NCBI GenBank assembly: GCA_021156105.1
Contig: JAJNBD010000004.1
Coordinates: 62,001 to 126,000 of the forward strand
Source of the DNA: Gammaproteobacteria bacterium
Lineage (GTDB): Bacteria; Pseudomonadota; Gammaproteobacteria; CAISUE01
Reading direction: 5' to 3'
Length of the DNA stretch: 64,000 nt
The position numbers and the translations under genes are program-made. Shown here piece after piece: positions 1 through 7,963 of this stretch. Numbering within the stretch: position 1 is the stretch's first letter; each line of letters begins with the position of its first letter. The notes beneath the pieces are model-generated. The model was not told where the DNA came from and searched no databases. It saw only the letters and a program-made list of their open reading frames with translations.

Positions 1-825
1 TTTTCGGTGTTTAACAAAAGCCCCCTTTTTTCTGGAAAAATAAGCAATATCTTTTTTGAAAATCGCCGCGGCTTACCTTAATGAGCAGAGGTTTAGTTCT
101 TTGCAAAGCCATACAATTATAACCCTGGCCTCAGAGATGAGTCTGTTACGGCAAGGGCTGAGTAATAACGTTTTAGTAACTTTATATTTTTGGCAGACAA
201 AATCGACGATATCAGCTTGCTTCAAACTGATGGAGAGTTCTGTTGTCAAAAGATATTCTTCAATTTCGTCATGAGGATCTATCACCTCCGCATTTATCAT
301 CTCTCGATATAGTTTAATAGCTGTTTGCCGATTGGGGGAAAAAATCGATAAGACGTAATTCGTGTTAACCCACGGGTGGATGCAAGCCCCAAGATAATCA
401 CAATGACTGCTCCACCATGTATCGCTCGGGTTTTTAATTAATTTTGCTGCTACAGGGTTTAAATGGATATATTGAATAAGCTTTTTTAAATAAAGCTCTG
501 TGTCTACCAGAATAGCTTTATATCTTCCCTGGAATAAGTGGCCAACGCGGTTAAGTTTGATATTAATCCAAGTAGCATAACGAAAGGCAATGTTATGAAT
601 AATCTTGGCTAATGGGATATCGCTAATCCGAATCATTAAATGGATATGGTTTGTCATAAAGCAAAATGCATATACTTCACATTGATAGTTCTCACAGGCT
701 TCTTTTAGTAGGTCAGCTAACTTAAACCGATCGCTATCATCAAAAAAAATATTTTGTTTTGCATTACCCCTCAACATGACATGATAAATTGCTTTAGGGT
801 AGTGGATTCTTCTTTTTCTAGGCAT
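1..825 (-). pseudogene. REP-associated tyrosine (Y1/RAYT) transposase, interrupted by a stop codon; runs off the window start
   Basis: The 250-codon open part (825 down to 73) encodes a Y1-type single-strand transposase. The HUH metal motif is HIH at residues 60-62 (context FMTNHIHLMI). The NPV-containing helix near residues 112-126 carries the candidate catalytic tyrosines. Reading ends at a TAA at 75-73, inside the C-terminal DnaA/HTH-like helix typical of this family (context LCKELNLCSLR). Beyond that stop the same frame stays open to base 1 and reads AAAIFKKDIAYFSRK, which fits the rest of that helix (family pattern LREIA.YF.RD.STLSR). A single substitution in a sense codon, probably GAA to TAA, therefore explains the break. 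The catalytic domain is intact, so residual activity cannot be excluded. A REP-like palindrome lies 88 bp upstream of its start. Confidence 0.82.
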
Positions 826-912
826 CTTTTCTGAATAATAAAAAGTAAAGCTTAAAACAAAATTAAAGGGGAAGGACAGATTTTTTCCTTAAATCTATAG
901 ACTTTTTTCTAA

Positions 913-945
913 GTCAACAAATGGGGCCTGACCCCGTTTGTTGAC
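913..945. repeat. REP-like palindrome next to the Y1 transposase
   Basis: GTCAACAAATGGGG (913-926) and CCCCGTTTGTTGAC (932-945) are inverted repeats with one mismatch around a CCTGA loop. Palindromes with a GGGG-TCAGG-CCCC type core are often found beside REP-associated transposases, which act on such hairpins. A link to the gene at 1-825 is therefore likely but inferred. It could also act as a transcription barrier between the transposase and the downstream oxidoreductase. Confidence 0.6.
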
Positions 946-961
946 TTTGGTTGTTGGCTTG

Positions 962-978
962 GTGGCATTGTAATTGCA
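962..978 (+). promoter_or_regulatory. Candidate sigma-54 promoter of the FAD/Rieske oxidoreductase
   Basis: The sequence GTGGCATTGTAATTGCA has GG at 964-965 and GC at 976-977, exactly 10 bases apart as sigma-54 requires, with TGGCA and TTGCA elements. The predicted start is near 989, giving a leader of about 30 nt before the ATG at 1018. It is the first of six such sites in the first 14 kb. Confidence 0.65.
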
Positions 979-1017
979 TCTGAGAGGGGTTAAGTCAAGC
1001 AATGATAAAGGTGGAGA

Positions 1018-2613
1018 ATGCTGGATAATATCTTTCAACGTTTAAAGTCCTTAGTTTCTTCGGGGGTGGCCGTAGGTGAAATGGCTAAACAAACCTCGGG
1101 AAGTAATATGTCTGTGTGGTTAAAAGACTGGCCGCGTCCTAACTTTCCTCCGTTGCAAAAAGACATTTCAGTAGACGTATGTATTATTGGTGGGGGAATT
1201 GCGGGTATTACCACAGCCTATCGTCTAAGCTTAGAAGGAAAGAAAGTTGCGCTGATTGAAGATGGCAAGATCGCGAGTGGTGAAACAGGTCGCACAACTG
1301 CGCATTTATCTTTTGCATTAGATGATTATTATCAAGAGTTGATTAAAAACTTTGGTATTGAAGGTGCGCGTCAAGCCGCAGAAAGTCATATTGCAGCCAT
1401 CAATTTTATTGAAAATACGGTTAAACAAGAAAATATTCAATGTGACTTTACGCGTTTAGATGGCTACTTGTTTTCCCCCCAAGAAGCGGATGTTGTTTTC
1501 TTACGTCAAGAAGAGGAAGCGGCAAAAAAAGCGGGCTTGTTAGAAGTTTATTTTACAGAAACACCCCCGGAAAAAACTTTTAATATGGGGAAATGCTTGG
1601 TGTTTCCTAACCAAGGTCAGTTTCATCCCGTTAAATATGTTTCACAATTAGCAAGTATTATCCAAGCTAAAGGCGGCGAAATTTATGAAATGACACATGC
1701 TGAAGAAATTACCGGTACTGGGCCTTTAAAAGTTAAAACTAATCACGGCAGTACCATTATCGCGGAACATGTTGTTGTTGCAACTAATGTGCCTTTCACC
1801 GATAAAGCTATTATTCATACTAAGCAGGAAGCAAACCGTAGTTATGTCATTGCTGCTGAAATCCCTCGAGATTCAGTAACGTTGGGTTTATATTGGGATG
1901 TCGCGGATCCTTACCACTATGTCAGAATTTATCGTGATTATGATAAAACAGATGCACCTGATATTTTAATTATTGGTGGCGAAGATCACCGTACCGGAAA
2001 AATGCCAGACTATAATCCTTTAGAACGCTTAGAGCATTGGGCTAGGGCTTATTTCCCTCAAATTGAAAAAATCTCCTATAGCTGGTCGGGTCAAGTTATT
2101 GAACCGATCGATTATCTTGCATTTATTGGCCGTAGCCCACTTGAGCAGCGCAATATCTATATTGCTACTAGTGATTCTGGTCATGGTATGACACATGGGA
2201 CGATTGCAGGAATATTATTGACCGATCTTATCTTAGGCCGAACCAACCCTTGGGCAGAATTGTATTCTCCTTCACGGAAATCTGTTGTAAATAGTTTAAA
2301 AGAATTTGCGAGCCATAATATCAAAGCCGCCTCAGGTTATATTGATTATTTAACCCGCGGTGAAGTTGCTAAAGAATCGGATATTCAACCAGGGAATGCG
2401 GCAATAGTTCGGCGAGGGTTAAAGAAATTAGCCGTTTACCGTGATCAAGCTGGAAAGCTGCATCGTTGCTCTGCAATTTGTTCTCATCTACAAGCCATCG
2501 TTCAATGGAATCCAATAGAGTTGACTTGGGACTGCCCTGCTCACGGCTCACGTTTTACCGTTGATGGTGAAGTGCTTAACGGGCCTGCGAATTGTCCGCT
2601 GCGAAAGAGATAA
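1018..2613 (+). CDS. FAD-dependent oxidoreductase with C-terminal Rieske [2Fe-2S] domain
   Basis: This 531-residue protein has a DadA/GlpO-type FAD fold. The dinucleotide motif GGGIAG is at residues 58-63 and is followed by an acidic strand end (ALIED) and a substrate-domain body. The C-terminus is a Rieske domain: CSH at 488-490 and CPAH at 506-509 give the C-x-H-x15-C-x2-H ligand set. This architecture matches the YhfW-like amine/amino-acid oxidoreductases whose substrates are mostly unknown. No signal peptide is seen, so it is probably cytosolic. An in-frame Met at residue 31 is an alternative start, but AAGGTGGAG just before 1018 supports the first. A sigma-54-type promoter lies directly upstream. 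It is a single-gene unit, with a stop at 2611-2613 and no neighbour on the same strand. Confidence 0.88.
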   Translation: MLDNIFQRLKSLVSSGVAVGEMAKQTSGSNMSVWLKDWPRPNFPPLQKDISVDVCIIGGGIAGITTAYRLSLEGKKVALIEDGKIASGETGRTTAHLSFALDDYYQELIKNFGIEGARQAAESHIAAINFIENTVKQENIQCDFTRLDGYLFSPQEADVVFLRQEEEAAKKAGLLEVYFTETPPEKTFNMGKCLVFPNQGQFHPVKYVSQLASIIQAKGGEIYEMTHAEEITGTGPLKVKTNHGSTIIAEHVVVATNVPFTDKAIIHTKQEANRSYVIAAEIPRDSVTLGLYWDVADPYHYVRIYRDYDKTDAPDILIIGGEDHRTGKMPDYNPLERLEHWARAYFPQIEKISYSWSGQVIEPIDYLAFIGRSPLEQRNIYIATSDSGHGMTHGTIAGILLTDLILGRTNPWAELYSPSRKSVVNSLKEFASHNIKAASGYIDYLTRGEVAKESDIQPGNAAIVRRGLKKLAVYRDQAGKLHRCSAICSHLQAIVQWNPIELTWDCPAHGSRFTVDGEVLNGPANCPLRKR

Positions 2614-2726
2614 CTCTAGGGGCTAACATGAAAAAGACCTATCATCCCCGTGAAAGTGGAAGGATCTGTAGCATATGAAATTTGTTGTAGGCAAAGCGCT
2701 ATGCTTGACGCTTTTTTTACTGCTTT

Positions 2727-2786
2727 GGTGGGTGCGCCGCTTGCGCGACTTTGCCCACTCTACGCGCATGCTTACCATTTTCATAC
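2727..2786. repeat. Dispersed GGTGGG...TGCCCACC palindromic repeat, copy 1
   Basis: The gap 2614-2902 between the convergent oxidoreductase and folC holds a GC-rich palindromic block (GGTGGGTGCGCCGCTTGCG then TTTGCCCACTCTACG). It resembles blocks at about 33000, 43222, 53682 and 58752. These look like REP-type repeats. No gene was seen in this gap. Confidence 0.5.
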
Positions 2787-2902
2787 CTCACAGAGTTTAG
2801 GTTTTCCTATATGGTAGAAACTTAATCATTCCTTAATATTTACAAGCGTATAATTCTTCTTAGCAAAAATAATAAATACAAAAGCCTTCGACAGCTGGAT
2901 AA

Positions 2903-4165
2903 TTAAGCTTTAGAACTTAAAAGCGCTAAAAGGTTTTCTACTAATAAAAATGAACCAAAAACAATAATGCGCGATCCAGCTGACGCGAAAGTTAAAATAT
3001 CCTCACAGGCTTGTTTTGCAGAATTGAAAGATTTTATTGGCGATGAGGTTGATAAATGCTGAGCAATATCGTGAGCTGGTGCGGCGCGTTTGCCTGGTAC
3101 ATCTGTTAACCACCAGGTGTGAATAATGGGTGACATGATTTCTAGCATTTGAGGAATATCTTTGTCAGCCATGGCGCCGAATAAAGCAAAAGTATTGGGG
3201 TTTGGCGGTAAAGTTTTTAAGTAGTCAGCAAGATATTGTACAGCGGCAGGGTTGTGGGCAACATCAAGAATAATTTCACAGCCACGATAATAAAAAGTCT
3301 GGCGGCGGCCAGGAAGTTGAAGACTAGTTAATAAACTAAGCTGTTCTTGGTTAAGCGCAATATTTTTAATCTTGCTTGCTGCTAAGACGGCACAAGCAAT
3401 ATTACTAGAATGCATTAAAGGCTTGCGGAGGCTGCACAGCATGCGGTCAGGTAACCAAAGATTCCAGTAAGTTTGATGCATGAAAAAACCAAACTGCTGG
3501 TTTAACCAAAAGCTTTGGCAATTTAATTGGTTGGCTTGTTGAATAACAGTTGCAGGTGGATTTGCATCGCCACAAATGAAAATCTGGTTTTTGCGCAGCA
3601 AGCCAGCTTTTTCCTTACCAATAGATTCACGCGTATTACCTAATAAATGCGTATGATCTAAAGCAACTTGGGTAAGGATAATTAAATCGGCATCTAAGGC
3701 ATTGCTTGGATCTAGGCGGCCACCAAGGCCAACTTCTAGAATGAGAATGTCTAAATTTGCTTGCTGGAATAAATATAAACCAATTAAGAATAAAATATAA
3801 GCAAAATTAAATTGGTTTAATTCAATAAGATGGGCAAGCCTGTTTACAGCATTTAATATTGCTTGCTCAGAAACAGGTTGCAGATCAATGCTAAAGCGCT
3901 CGGTATAGCTGAATAGATGTGGCGATGTCATACAGCCAACGCGATAACCCGAAGCGATTAATAGCGATGCTAAGGCGTGTACGGTTGAGCCTTTACCATT
4001 GGTGCCGGTTACCGTGATGACAGGAATTTTGGGTAATAGCTGATGCTGGGAGAGTAATAACCGAGTTTTTTTAAGGCAGCGTAATTTGTCTGCCTCACTT
4101 AAAGTTTGTGCAGGCAGATTTTCAATCCACTGGATAAAATCTGTAAATTGAGAAATAACTTTCAT
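2903..4165 (-). CDS. folC: Bifunctional dihydrofolate synthase / folylpolyglutamate synthase
   Basis: At 420 residues this has the size of the bacterial FolC ligases, which join glutamate to dihydropteroate and tetrahydrofolate with ATP in the cytosol. The Mur-ligase P-loop is TVTGTNGKGS (residues 51-60). The central LILEVGLGGRLD and DHTHLLG motifs and a C-terminal DVAHNPAA motif are all intact. The start ATG at 4165 gives the usual N-terminal helix before the P-loop. FolC is often next to accD or dedD. Here it stands alone, divergent from the SCO gene. Confidence 0.95.
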   Translation of the reverse strand: MKVISQFTDFIQWIENLPAQTLSEADKLRCLKKTRLLLSQHQLLPKIPVITVTGTNGKGSTVHALASLLIASGYRVGCMTSPHLFSYTERFSIDLQPVSEQAILNAVNRLAHLIELNQFNFAYILFLIGLYLFQQANLDILILEVGLGGRLDPSNALDADLIILTQVALDHTHLLGNTRESIGKEKAGLLRKNQIFICGDANPPATVIQQANQLNCQSFWLNQQFGFFMHQTYWNLWLPDRMLCSLRKPLMHSSNIACAVLAASKIKNIALNQEQLSLLTSLQLPGRRQTFYYRGCEIILDVAHNPAAVQYLADYLKTLPPNPNTFALFGAMADKDIPQMLEIMSPIIHTWWLTDVPGKRAAPAHDIAQHLSTSSPIKSFNSAKQACEDILTFASAGSRIIVFGSFLLVENLLALLSSKA

Positions 4166-4228
4166 ATAGTTTGTTTATAGGCTTTTGGCTAACAGTAAAT
4201 ATGTTTTGCCAAATAAAAATTAGAGAAA

Positions 4229-4237
4229 TGTTATAAT
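4229..4237 (+). promoter_or_regulatory. Extended -10 promoter of the SCO gene
   Basis: TGTTATAAT is a perfect TGn extended -10 element, 31 bp upstream of the ATG at 4268. The nearest -35-like sequence, TTGCCA at 4206-4211, is 20 bp away. That is too far for an ordinary promoter, which fits an extended -10 mode. Confidence 0.55.
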
Positions 4238-4267
4238 AATATACTCTATTGATAATAGGTAAAAAGC

Positions 4268-4969
4268 ATGAAAATTTTAGCGCGTTTATTTTTAATACTT
4301 ACCTGTTTACTTGGTAATATGGCTTTTGCTGATGAGCTTAAGCTAAAAAGTGGCCTTATGATTCCTGTTGCGAAAAATCTTAGCCCTTTTACTCTGACAC
4401 AGTATGTGGCTAATCCTAGCGCTGGCAAAAGTAACGCCCAGGCTTTTACCAATGAAAATCTTAAAGGGAAATGGACGTTAATGTTCTTTGGTTTTACCAA
4501 TTGCCCGATGTTATGCCCTACTAGCATGGCGCAATTGTCTAATGCTTATCAACAATTACAAACGAAAAACTTTTCTCCCCTGCCTCAAGTCGTTTTTGTT
4601 TCTGTGGATCCTGAGCGGGATACTTTAGAAAAAGTTCATACTTTTGCAACCACCTTTAACCCAGCCTTTATTGGCGTGCGGACAGCTGATGTGAAAGCTT
4701 TAAATCAAATGACTCGTGAAATGGATGTGGTATTTGAAAAAGTTGCTCAGCCTGCAAGTATAACGGGTGATAAAGATAGTAAATCAAATTATACAATTAA
4801 TCATTCTGGCGATATTGCGGTCATTAATCCCCAAGGTCAGTTTGCCGCTATTTTGACGATGCCGCATGAGACTCAAGATCTTGTGGCGGATTATGAGACG
4901 ATAGTGACTAATGCACCACAAACACAATCGTCAGGTGGGTTTTTAAGCAAGTTATTTGGCAAAAGCTAA
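4268..4969 (+). CDS. SCO1/SenC family copper chaperone, exported
   Basis: This 233-residue thioredoxin-fold protein starts with an N-terminal signal or anchor sequence ending near residue 21 (MAFA/DE). The copper-binding motif CPMLC places Cys79 and Cys83 four apart, and the distal ligand His179 lies in TINHSGD. Sco proteins deliver copper to the CuA site of cytochrome c oxidase or handle periplasmic thiols and copper. No cytochrome oxidase gene lies nearby, so the exact role is open. The C-terminal tail is about 30 residues longer than the fold needs. Confidence 0.9.
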   Translation: MKILARLFLILTCLLGNMAFADELKLKSGLMIPVAKNLSPFTLTQYVANPSAGKSNAQAFTNENLKGKWTLMFFGFTNCPMLCPTSMAQLSNAYQQLQTKNFSPLPQVVFVSVDPERDTLEKVHTFATTFNPAFIGVRTADVKALNQMTREMDVVFEKVAQPASITGDKDSKSNYTINHSGDIAVINPQGQFAAILTMPHETQDLVADYETIVTNAPQTQSSGGFLSKLFGKS

Positions 4970-4997
4970 TTGCATCATATCATGCACTTTGTTAGAA
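4969..4997 (+). promoter_or_regulatory. Promoter of tRNA-Val
   Basis: TTGCAT (4969-4974), a 17-bp spacer and TAGAAT (4992-4997) form a good sigma-70 promoter. The predicted start is near 5003, giving a leader of about 39 nt to be removed by RNase P. Confidence 0.65.
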
Positions 4998-5041
4998 TGT
5001 TTGCTTAATGTTTGAAGAAGGTGGGTATGCACCTTCTGATT

Positions 5042-5117
5042 AGGCACGTAGCTCAGGGGTTAGAGCACCACCTTGACATGGTGGGGGTCGTTGGTTCGAT
5101 TCCAATCGTGCCTACCA
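5042..5117 (+). tRNA. tRNA-Val (anticodon GAC)
   Basis: The 76-nt cloverleaf has 7-bp acceptor AGGCACG/CGTGCCT, a D arm with AGCTCAGGGGTTAGAGC, anticodon stem CCACC/GGTGG with loop TTGACAT (GAC), a T arm with GGTTCGATTCC, and an encoded CCA end. The anticodon arm and variable region closely match known gammaproteobacterial tRNA-Val(GAC). Confidence 0.96.
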
Positions 5118-5308
5118 GTTTTAGAGAATAATAAAAAAAATTGCTAAAAATCTATTTGATTTCTTGCATATATTAAGATTTTTCTGAACGCAAAAGCTTA
5201 CGGTTTAAGTTGCCGGATGAAGTGTGTATGTTATTACACGGCATCAAGCAATAAATAACTTTAACGAAGCTTTCAGCTAAAAAAAACAATAATAAAAAAG
5301 AGGTTTTC

Positions 5309-6142
5309 ATGCCGAATCAAGTTAATGGTTTAATTTTGCTGGATTTTAGTGGTACATTTAATACCATTAAAATTCTACCAATTGATAAGCGACAAGAAGT
5401 AGCAGATTGTTTAATAAAGCTAAAACAAAATAATTACCTTATTGCTTTTTTTTCTACAGACGATGAGAAAACGCTACGAAGTTTTGTCGCAGATTATCCA
5501 GAGTTTGCTAATATTTTTGATGCTTATAAGCCAGAAAGTTATAAAGACACTCCTAGTAAGCCCAAGTTTTATCAAGTTGATGCTTATTGCGAGCAATTTA
5601 AAGCCCAAGGTATAGCGAGAGAAAATATTCAAATATTAGATGATGATCCCACCAGTCTTTATATTATAAAGATAAGAATGAATCATAAGGTACAGACTCA
5701 CCAGGTTAATGGCGAGCTATTGCCAGTGCTGAAGGAAGTTGAAGCAAAAACGCTTGTGGTGCCAAAGTTTAAGATATCTTCCCCTGAAGGTGCAACGGTA
5801 GCGACATTAGCTTCGCCTGCTGCTTTAAAAACACCTAAGCGTATTGGTTCTCCTTTTTTAGAAAAGCAATCGCCATTAAGCTTATTTTCTACCCCACTGT
5901 CTCAGCTCTCATCGGTTTACTGTACACCTAGAGAATGTTTCTCAGGAGAAATAAAAGCTGTTCCTGCTGCTGCTGCTGCTGCCGCTGCCGGTCCAGCTTC
6001 ACCTGCTATGCGAGTGGCTTTACAAGATGGGCATCCATTTTCTATGATTTTAAATGTGGGTAGAGTAATAGACGAAGAGGTAGCTCAATCTACTTCGCAG
6101 CATGATGAAGGTGCTTCAGCAATGAGATTTTCTGGAGGTTAG
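5309..6142 (+). CDS. HAD-like domain protein with low-complexity C-terminal half; unknown function
   Basis: Residues 1-140 look like a small HAD-superfamily fold. Motif I is LLDFSGTF, with nucleophile Asp12 but Ser14 in place of the usual second Asp. Motif II is FFSTDD (Ser49/Thr50), lysines lie near 84-86, and ILDDDPTS (111-113) is the acidic motif IV. Loss of the second aspartate is unlike standard HAD phosphatases, so activity is uncertain. The second half is rich in Ser, Pro, Thr and Ala and includes eight alanines in a row from GCT/GCC repeats near 5968-5992. The start has a good RBS (AAGAGG). The gene is not in an operon. It could be a species-specific or exported protein; no family beyond HAD-like is recognised. 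Confidence 0.7.
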   Translation: MPNQVNGLILLDFSGTFNTIKILPIDKRQEVADCLIKLKQNNYLIAFFSTDDEKTLRSFVADYPEFANIFDAYKPESYKDTPSKPKFYQVDAYCEQFKAQGIARENIQILDDDPTSLYIIKIRMNHKVQTHQVNGELLPVLKEVEAKTLVVPKFKISSPEGATVATLASPAALKTPKRIGSPFLEKQSPLSLFSTPLSQLSSVYCTPRECFSGEIKAVPAAAAAAAAGPASPAMRVALQDGHPFSMILNVGRVIDEEVAQSTSQHDEGASAMRFSGG

Positions 6143-6157
6143 TGTTTAAGCATTAAG

Positions 6158-6181
6158 GCTGGTGCATTTAAATGCACCAGC
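6158..6181. terminator. Bidirectional terminator-like hairpin between convergent genes
   Basis: GCTGGTGCATTT and AAATGCACCAGC form a perfect 12-bp palindrome in the 61-bp gap between two convergent genes. The flanking U tracts are weak, so the terminator call rests on position and stem. Confidence 0.5.
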
Positions 6182-6203
6182 TAGCTTTAGAAGTTCATTA
6201 CTT

Positions 6204-6890
6204 TTATGAGAGAGCTTTTTTAGCGGAGTTTGCTGCAGTAGATGCGGTCATTTGATTGAATTCTGTTTGCATCGCATCACAAGAAGTATAATCTTCTGCC
6301 ACATACTTTCCTTGCGTAGTCCGATAATAGCCATCTAAATTCTTCTTCAATGGTTTCCCTAATTGTTTTTCTAGCTCAGCAGAATCAATGCGCGTCCAAG
6401 TTTGGCTGCGTCCAAGTAATGAGATGCCAATGTAGCCGCGCAATGTCATGGATTTACCATCTGGCGCAAGCGTAATTTTTGCATCATAAACTTTTCCATT
6501 TACAGGATCTAACACTTTACCGTCATCCCAGATTGTAGGATAAGGTGTTGCTTCTAAGCCTTCTAAAATTATCATGCCAAGATTAAGTTGGTTATAACGT
6601 GGGTCATTATGACCGCATAAATTACAAATATCTTGAGGTCCTTCATTTTGACGGTAATTAACTTGAATAATGCGCCCATATAATTTTTTGTCATTGAGCT
6701 GACAAATTTTAACAATGCTACGAGGAAGGTTGGTAACATCATCAATTGTTTGCCAATAACCCGCGGGTGTTGTTTGTGCTTCAGAAGATGTTGTAGAGTT
6801 TTTCATATCGCCGAAAGCCGCGTGGGATAAGGAGATCAGGCTTGCACAGCAAATCGCCCAAGCAGTATTTTTGAAGAAAATTTTTTTCAT
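6204..6890 (-). CDS. Exported DUF2147 family protein
   Basis: About 228 residues, with an N-terminal signal peptide (MKKIFFKNTAWAICCASLI, cleavage near AAFG). The DUF2147 core starts at GYWQTIDD and includes IVKICQLNDKKLYGRI, then YDAKITLAPDGKSMTLRGY and ends near QTWTRID, all characteristic of the family. DUF2147 proteins are periplasmic or outer-membrane-associated proteins of unknown function. A CNLCGH pair of cysteines lies mid-domain. ATG at 6890 is chosen over an upstream GTG at 6899 because the signal peptide begins there. It is a single-gene unit. Confidence 0.85.
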   Translation of the reverse strand: MKKIFFKNTAWAICCASLISLSHAAFGDMKNSTTSSEAQTTPAGYWQTIDDVTNLPRSIVKICQLNDKKLYGRIIQVNYRQNEGPQDICNLCGHNDPRYNQLNLGMIILEGLEATPYPTIWDDGKVLDPVNGKVYDAKITLAPDGKSMTLRGYIGISLLGRSQTWTRIDSAELEKQLGKPLKKNLDGYYRTTQGKYVAEDYTSCDAMQTEFNQMTASTAANSAKKALS

Positions 6891-6971
6891 AAAATGCACC
6901 GAGAAAATTAAAGGTCTGAAGAGATGTTACCATTAATCAAATTTTTTTTATAGCACAAATTTTTTTAGGGG

Positions 6972-6999
6972 TTGTACATACTGAAAAATATGTTACAAT
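6972..6999 (+). promoter_or_regulatory. Promoter of the histone-like gene
   Basis: TTGTAC (6972-6977), a 16-bp spacer and TACAAT (6994-6999) precede the gene by about 50 bp. The elements are close to the sigma-70 consensus. Confidence 0.6.
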
Positions 7000-7050
7000 C
7001 ATCGCGTGTTGTATTTCTTTAATGTTTATTATTTTTAAGGAAACTTGCTT

Positions 7051-7344
7051 ATGATGATGAAAGCTAAAAAAGCTCCTGCTAAAAAAGCAGTTGCCAAGAA
7101 GGCACCTAAAGCAAAAACAGCGAAGAAAGCTGTTGCTGCTAAAAAACCAGCTGCTAAAAAAGTTGCTGCTAAAAAGCCTGCTGCTAAAAAAGCAGCGGTG
7201 AAAAAAGCACCAGCTAAAAAAGTTGCTGTTAAAAAACCTGTTGCTAAAAAACCTGTTGCTAAAAAAGCAGCGGTGAAAAAAGCACCAGCTAAAAAAGTTG
7301 CTGCTAAAAAACCAGCTGCTAAAAAAGCTGCTGCTAAAAAGTAA
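7051..7344 (+). CDS. Lysine/alanine-rich histone H1-like protein
   Basis: About 97 residues, almost entirely Lys, Ala, Val and Pro in [12 protein letters not shown]-type repeats. This resembles the C-terminal tail of eukaryotic H1 and the Hc1/HctB/AlgP-type bacterial proteins. Such proteins bind DNA without sequence specificity and compact the nucleoid; in Coxiella and Chlamydia relatives accumulate in the dense cell form. The gene is internally repetitive at the DNA level (GCTAAAAAA units), so its length may vary between strains. Any of three consecutive ATGs (7051, 7054, 7057) could start translation after AAGGAAA. A strong promoter and terminator bracket it as a single-gene unit. Confidence 0.85.
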   Translation: MMMKAKKAPAKKAVAKKAPKAKTAKKAVAAKKPAAKKVAAKKPAAKKAAVKKAPAKKVAVKKPVAKKPVAKKAAVKKAPAKKVAAKKPAAKKAAAKK

Positions 7345-7368
7345 TTTTTAGTAGTTGATTTTTTGCTA

Positions 7369-7396
7369 GGGCGAGTTTATCTCGCCCTTTTCTTTT
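7369..7396 (+). terminator. Rho-independent terminator of the histone-like gene
   Basis: GGGCGAG (7369-7375), loop TTTAT, CTCGCCC (7381-7387) and a run of T with one C. The stretch from here to 7604 shows no convincing gene. Confidence 0.85.
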
Positions 7397-7604
7397 TTAG
7401 CCGATCATTTGTGTTTGCCTAATAGAAATCCCGCTGGAAATATTTTCCTCTCTCACCCCCTATTTTACCTTCCCCTTAATTTTTATTTGGCAAAAATATC
7501 AAGTGTAATTTTTAAGCTATTTAAGGTTATTGTTAAGAGCTGCTTGTATTTGAAGTTTTTTACGATGTTAAAGAGGAAGATTCTAGGATTTTAGAGAATG
7601 GCGA

Positions 7605-7958
7605 TTAAGCAAACGCAATATCAGGAAGTTGTAAGGCTTTGTTAACAAGATCGTGCAAGGCTTTTTTGGGTATTGCCCCTGCTTGATGGAGTATCATCAC
7701 GCGATTTTTAATAATAACAAGGGTGGGAACAGATTTAATGGAGAAGTCTTGAGCTAGATTTTTTTCTTCGTCGACATTAACAGACCCAAAGCAAATATTT
7801 TGTTTGGGATCTATTTCTTGCGCAACATCATGAAATAATCGGCTGAAATCTTTGCACGGTTCGCACCAAGGAGCCCAGAAATCAATCAATAACAAACCAA
7901 ATTGATTAAAGTATTGATCAAAGTTTTGGTCAGTCATTGAAATGATTTCATTAGTCAT
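7605..7958 (-). CDS. Thioredoxin-family protein
   Basis: At 117 residues this is a single thioredoxin fold. The redox motif WCEPC (Cys32, Cys35) differs from the WCGPC of classical thioredoxin in its dipeptide. The conserved DFWAPWC strand, FGSVNVDEE and the cis-Pro motif SVPTL are present. No signal peptide is seen, so it should be a cytosolic disulfide reductase or chaperone. It starts 5 bp after the adk stop and is probably cotranscribed with it. Confidence 0.88.
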   Translation of the reverse strand: MTNEIISMTDQNFDQYFNQFGLLLIDFWAPWCEPCKDFSRLFHDVAQEIDPKQNICFGSVNVDEEKNLAQDFSIKSVPTLVIIKNRVMILHQAGAIPKKALHDLVNKALQLPDIAFA

Positions 7959-7963
7959 GATAC

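Noticed and set aside
7051-7344. Short direct repeats that could suggest a CRISPR-like array
   Set aside because: They are in-frame codons of a Lys/Ala-rich protein, with no spacers of uniform length.
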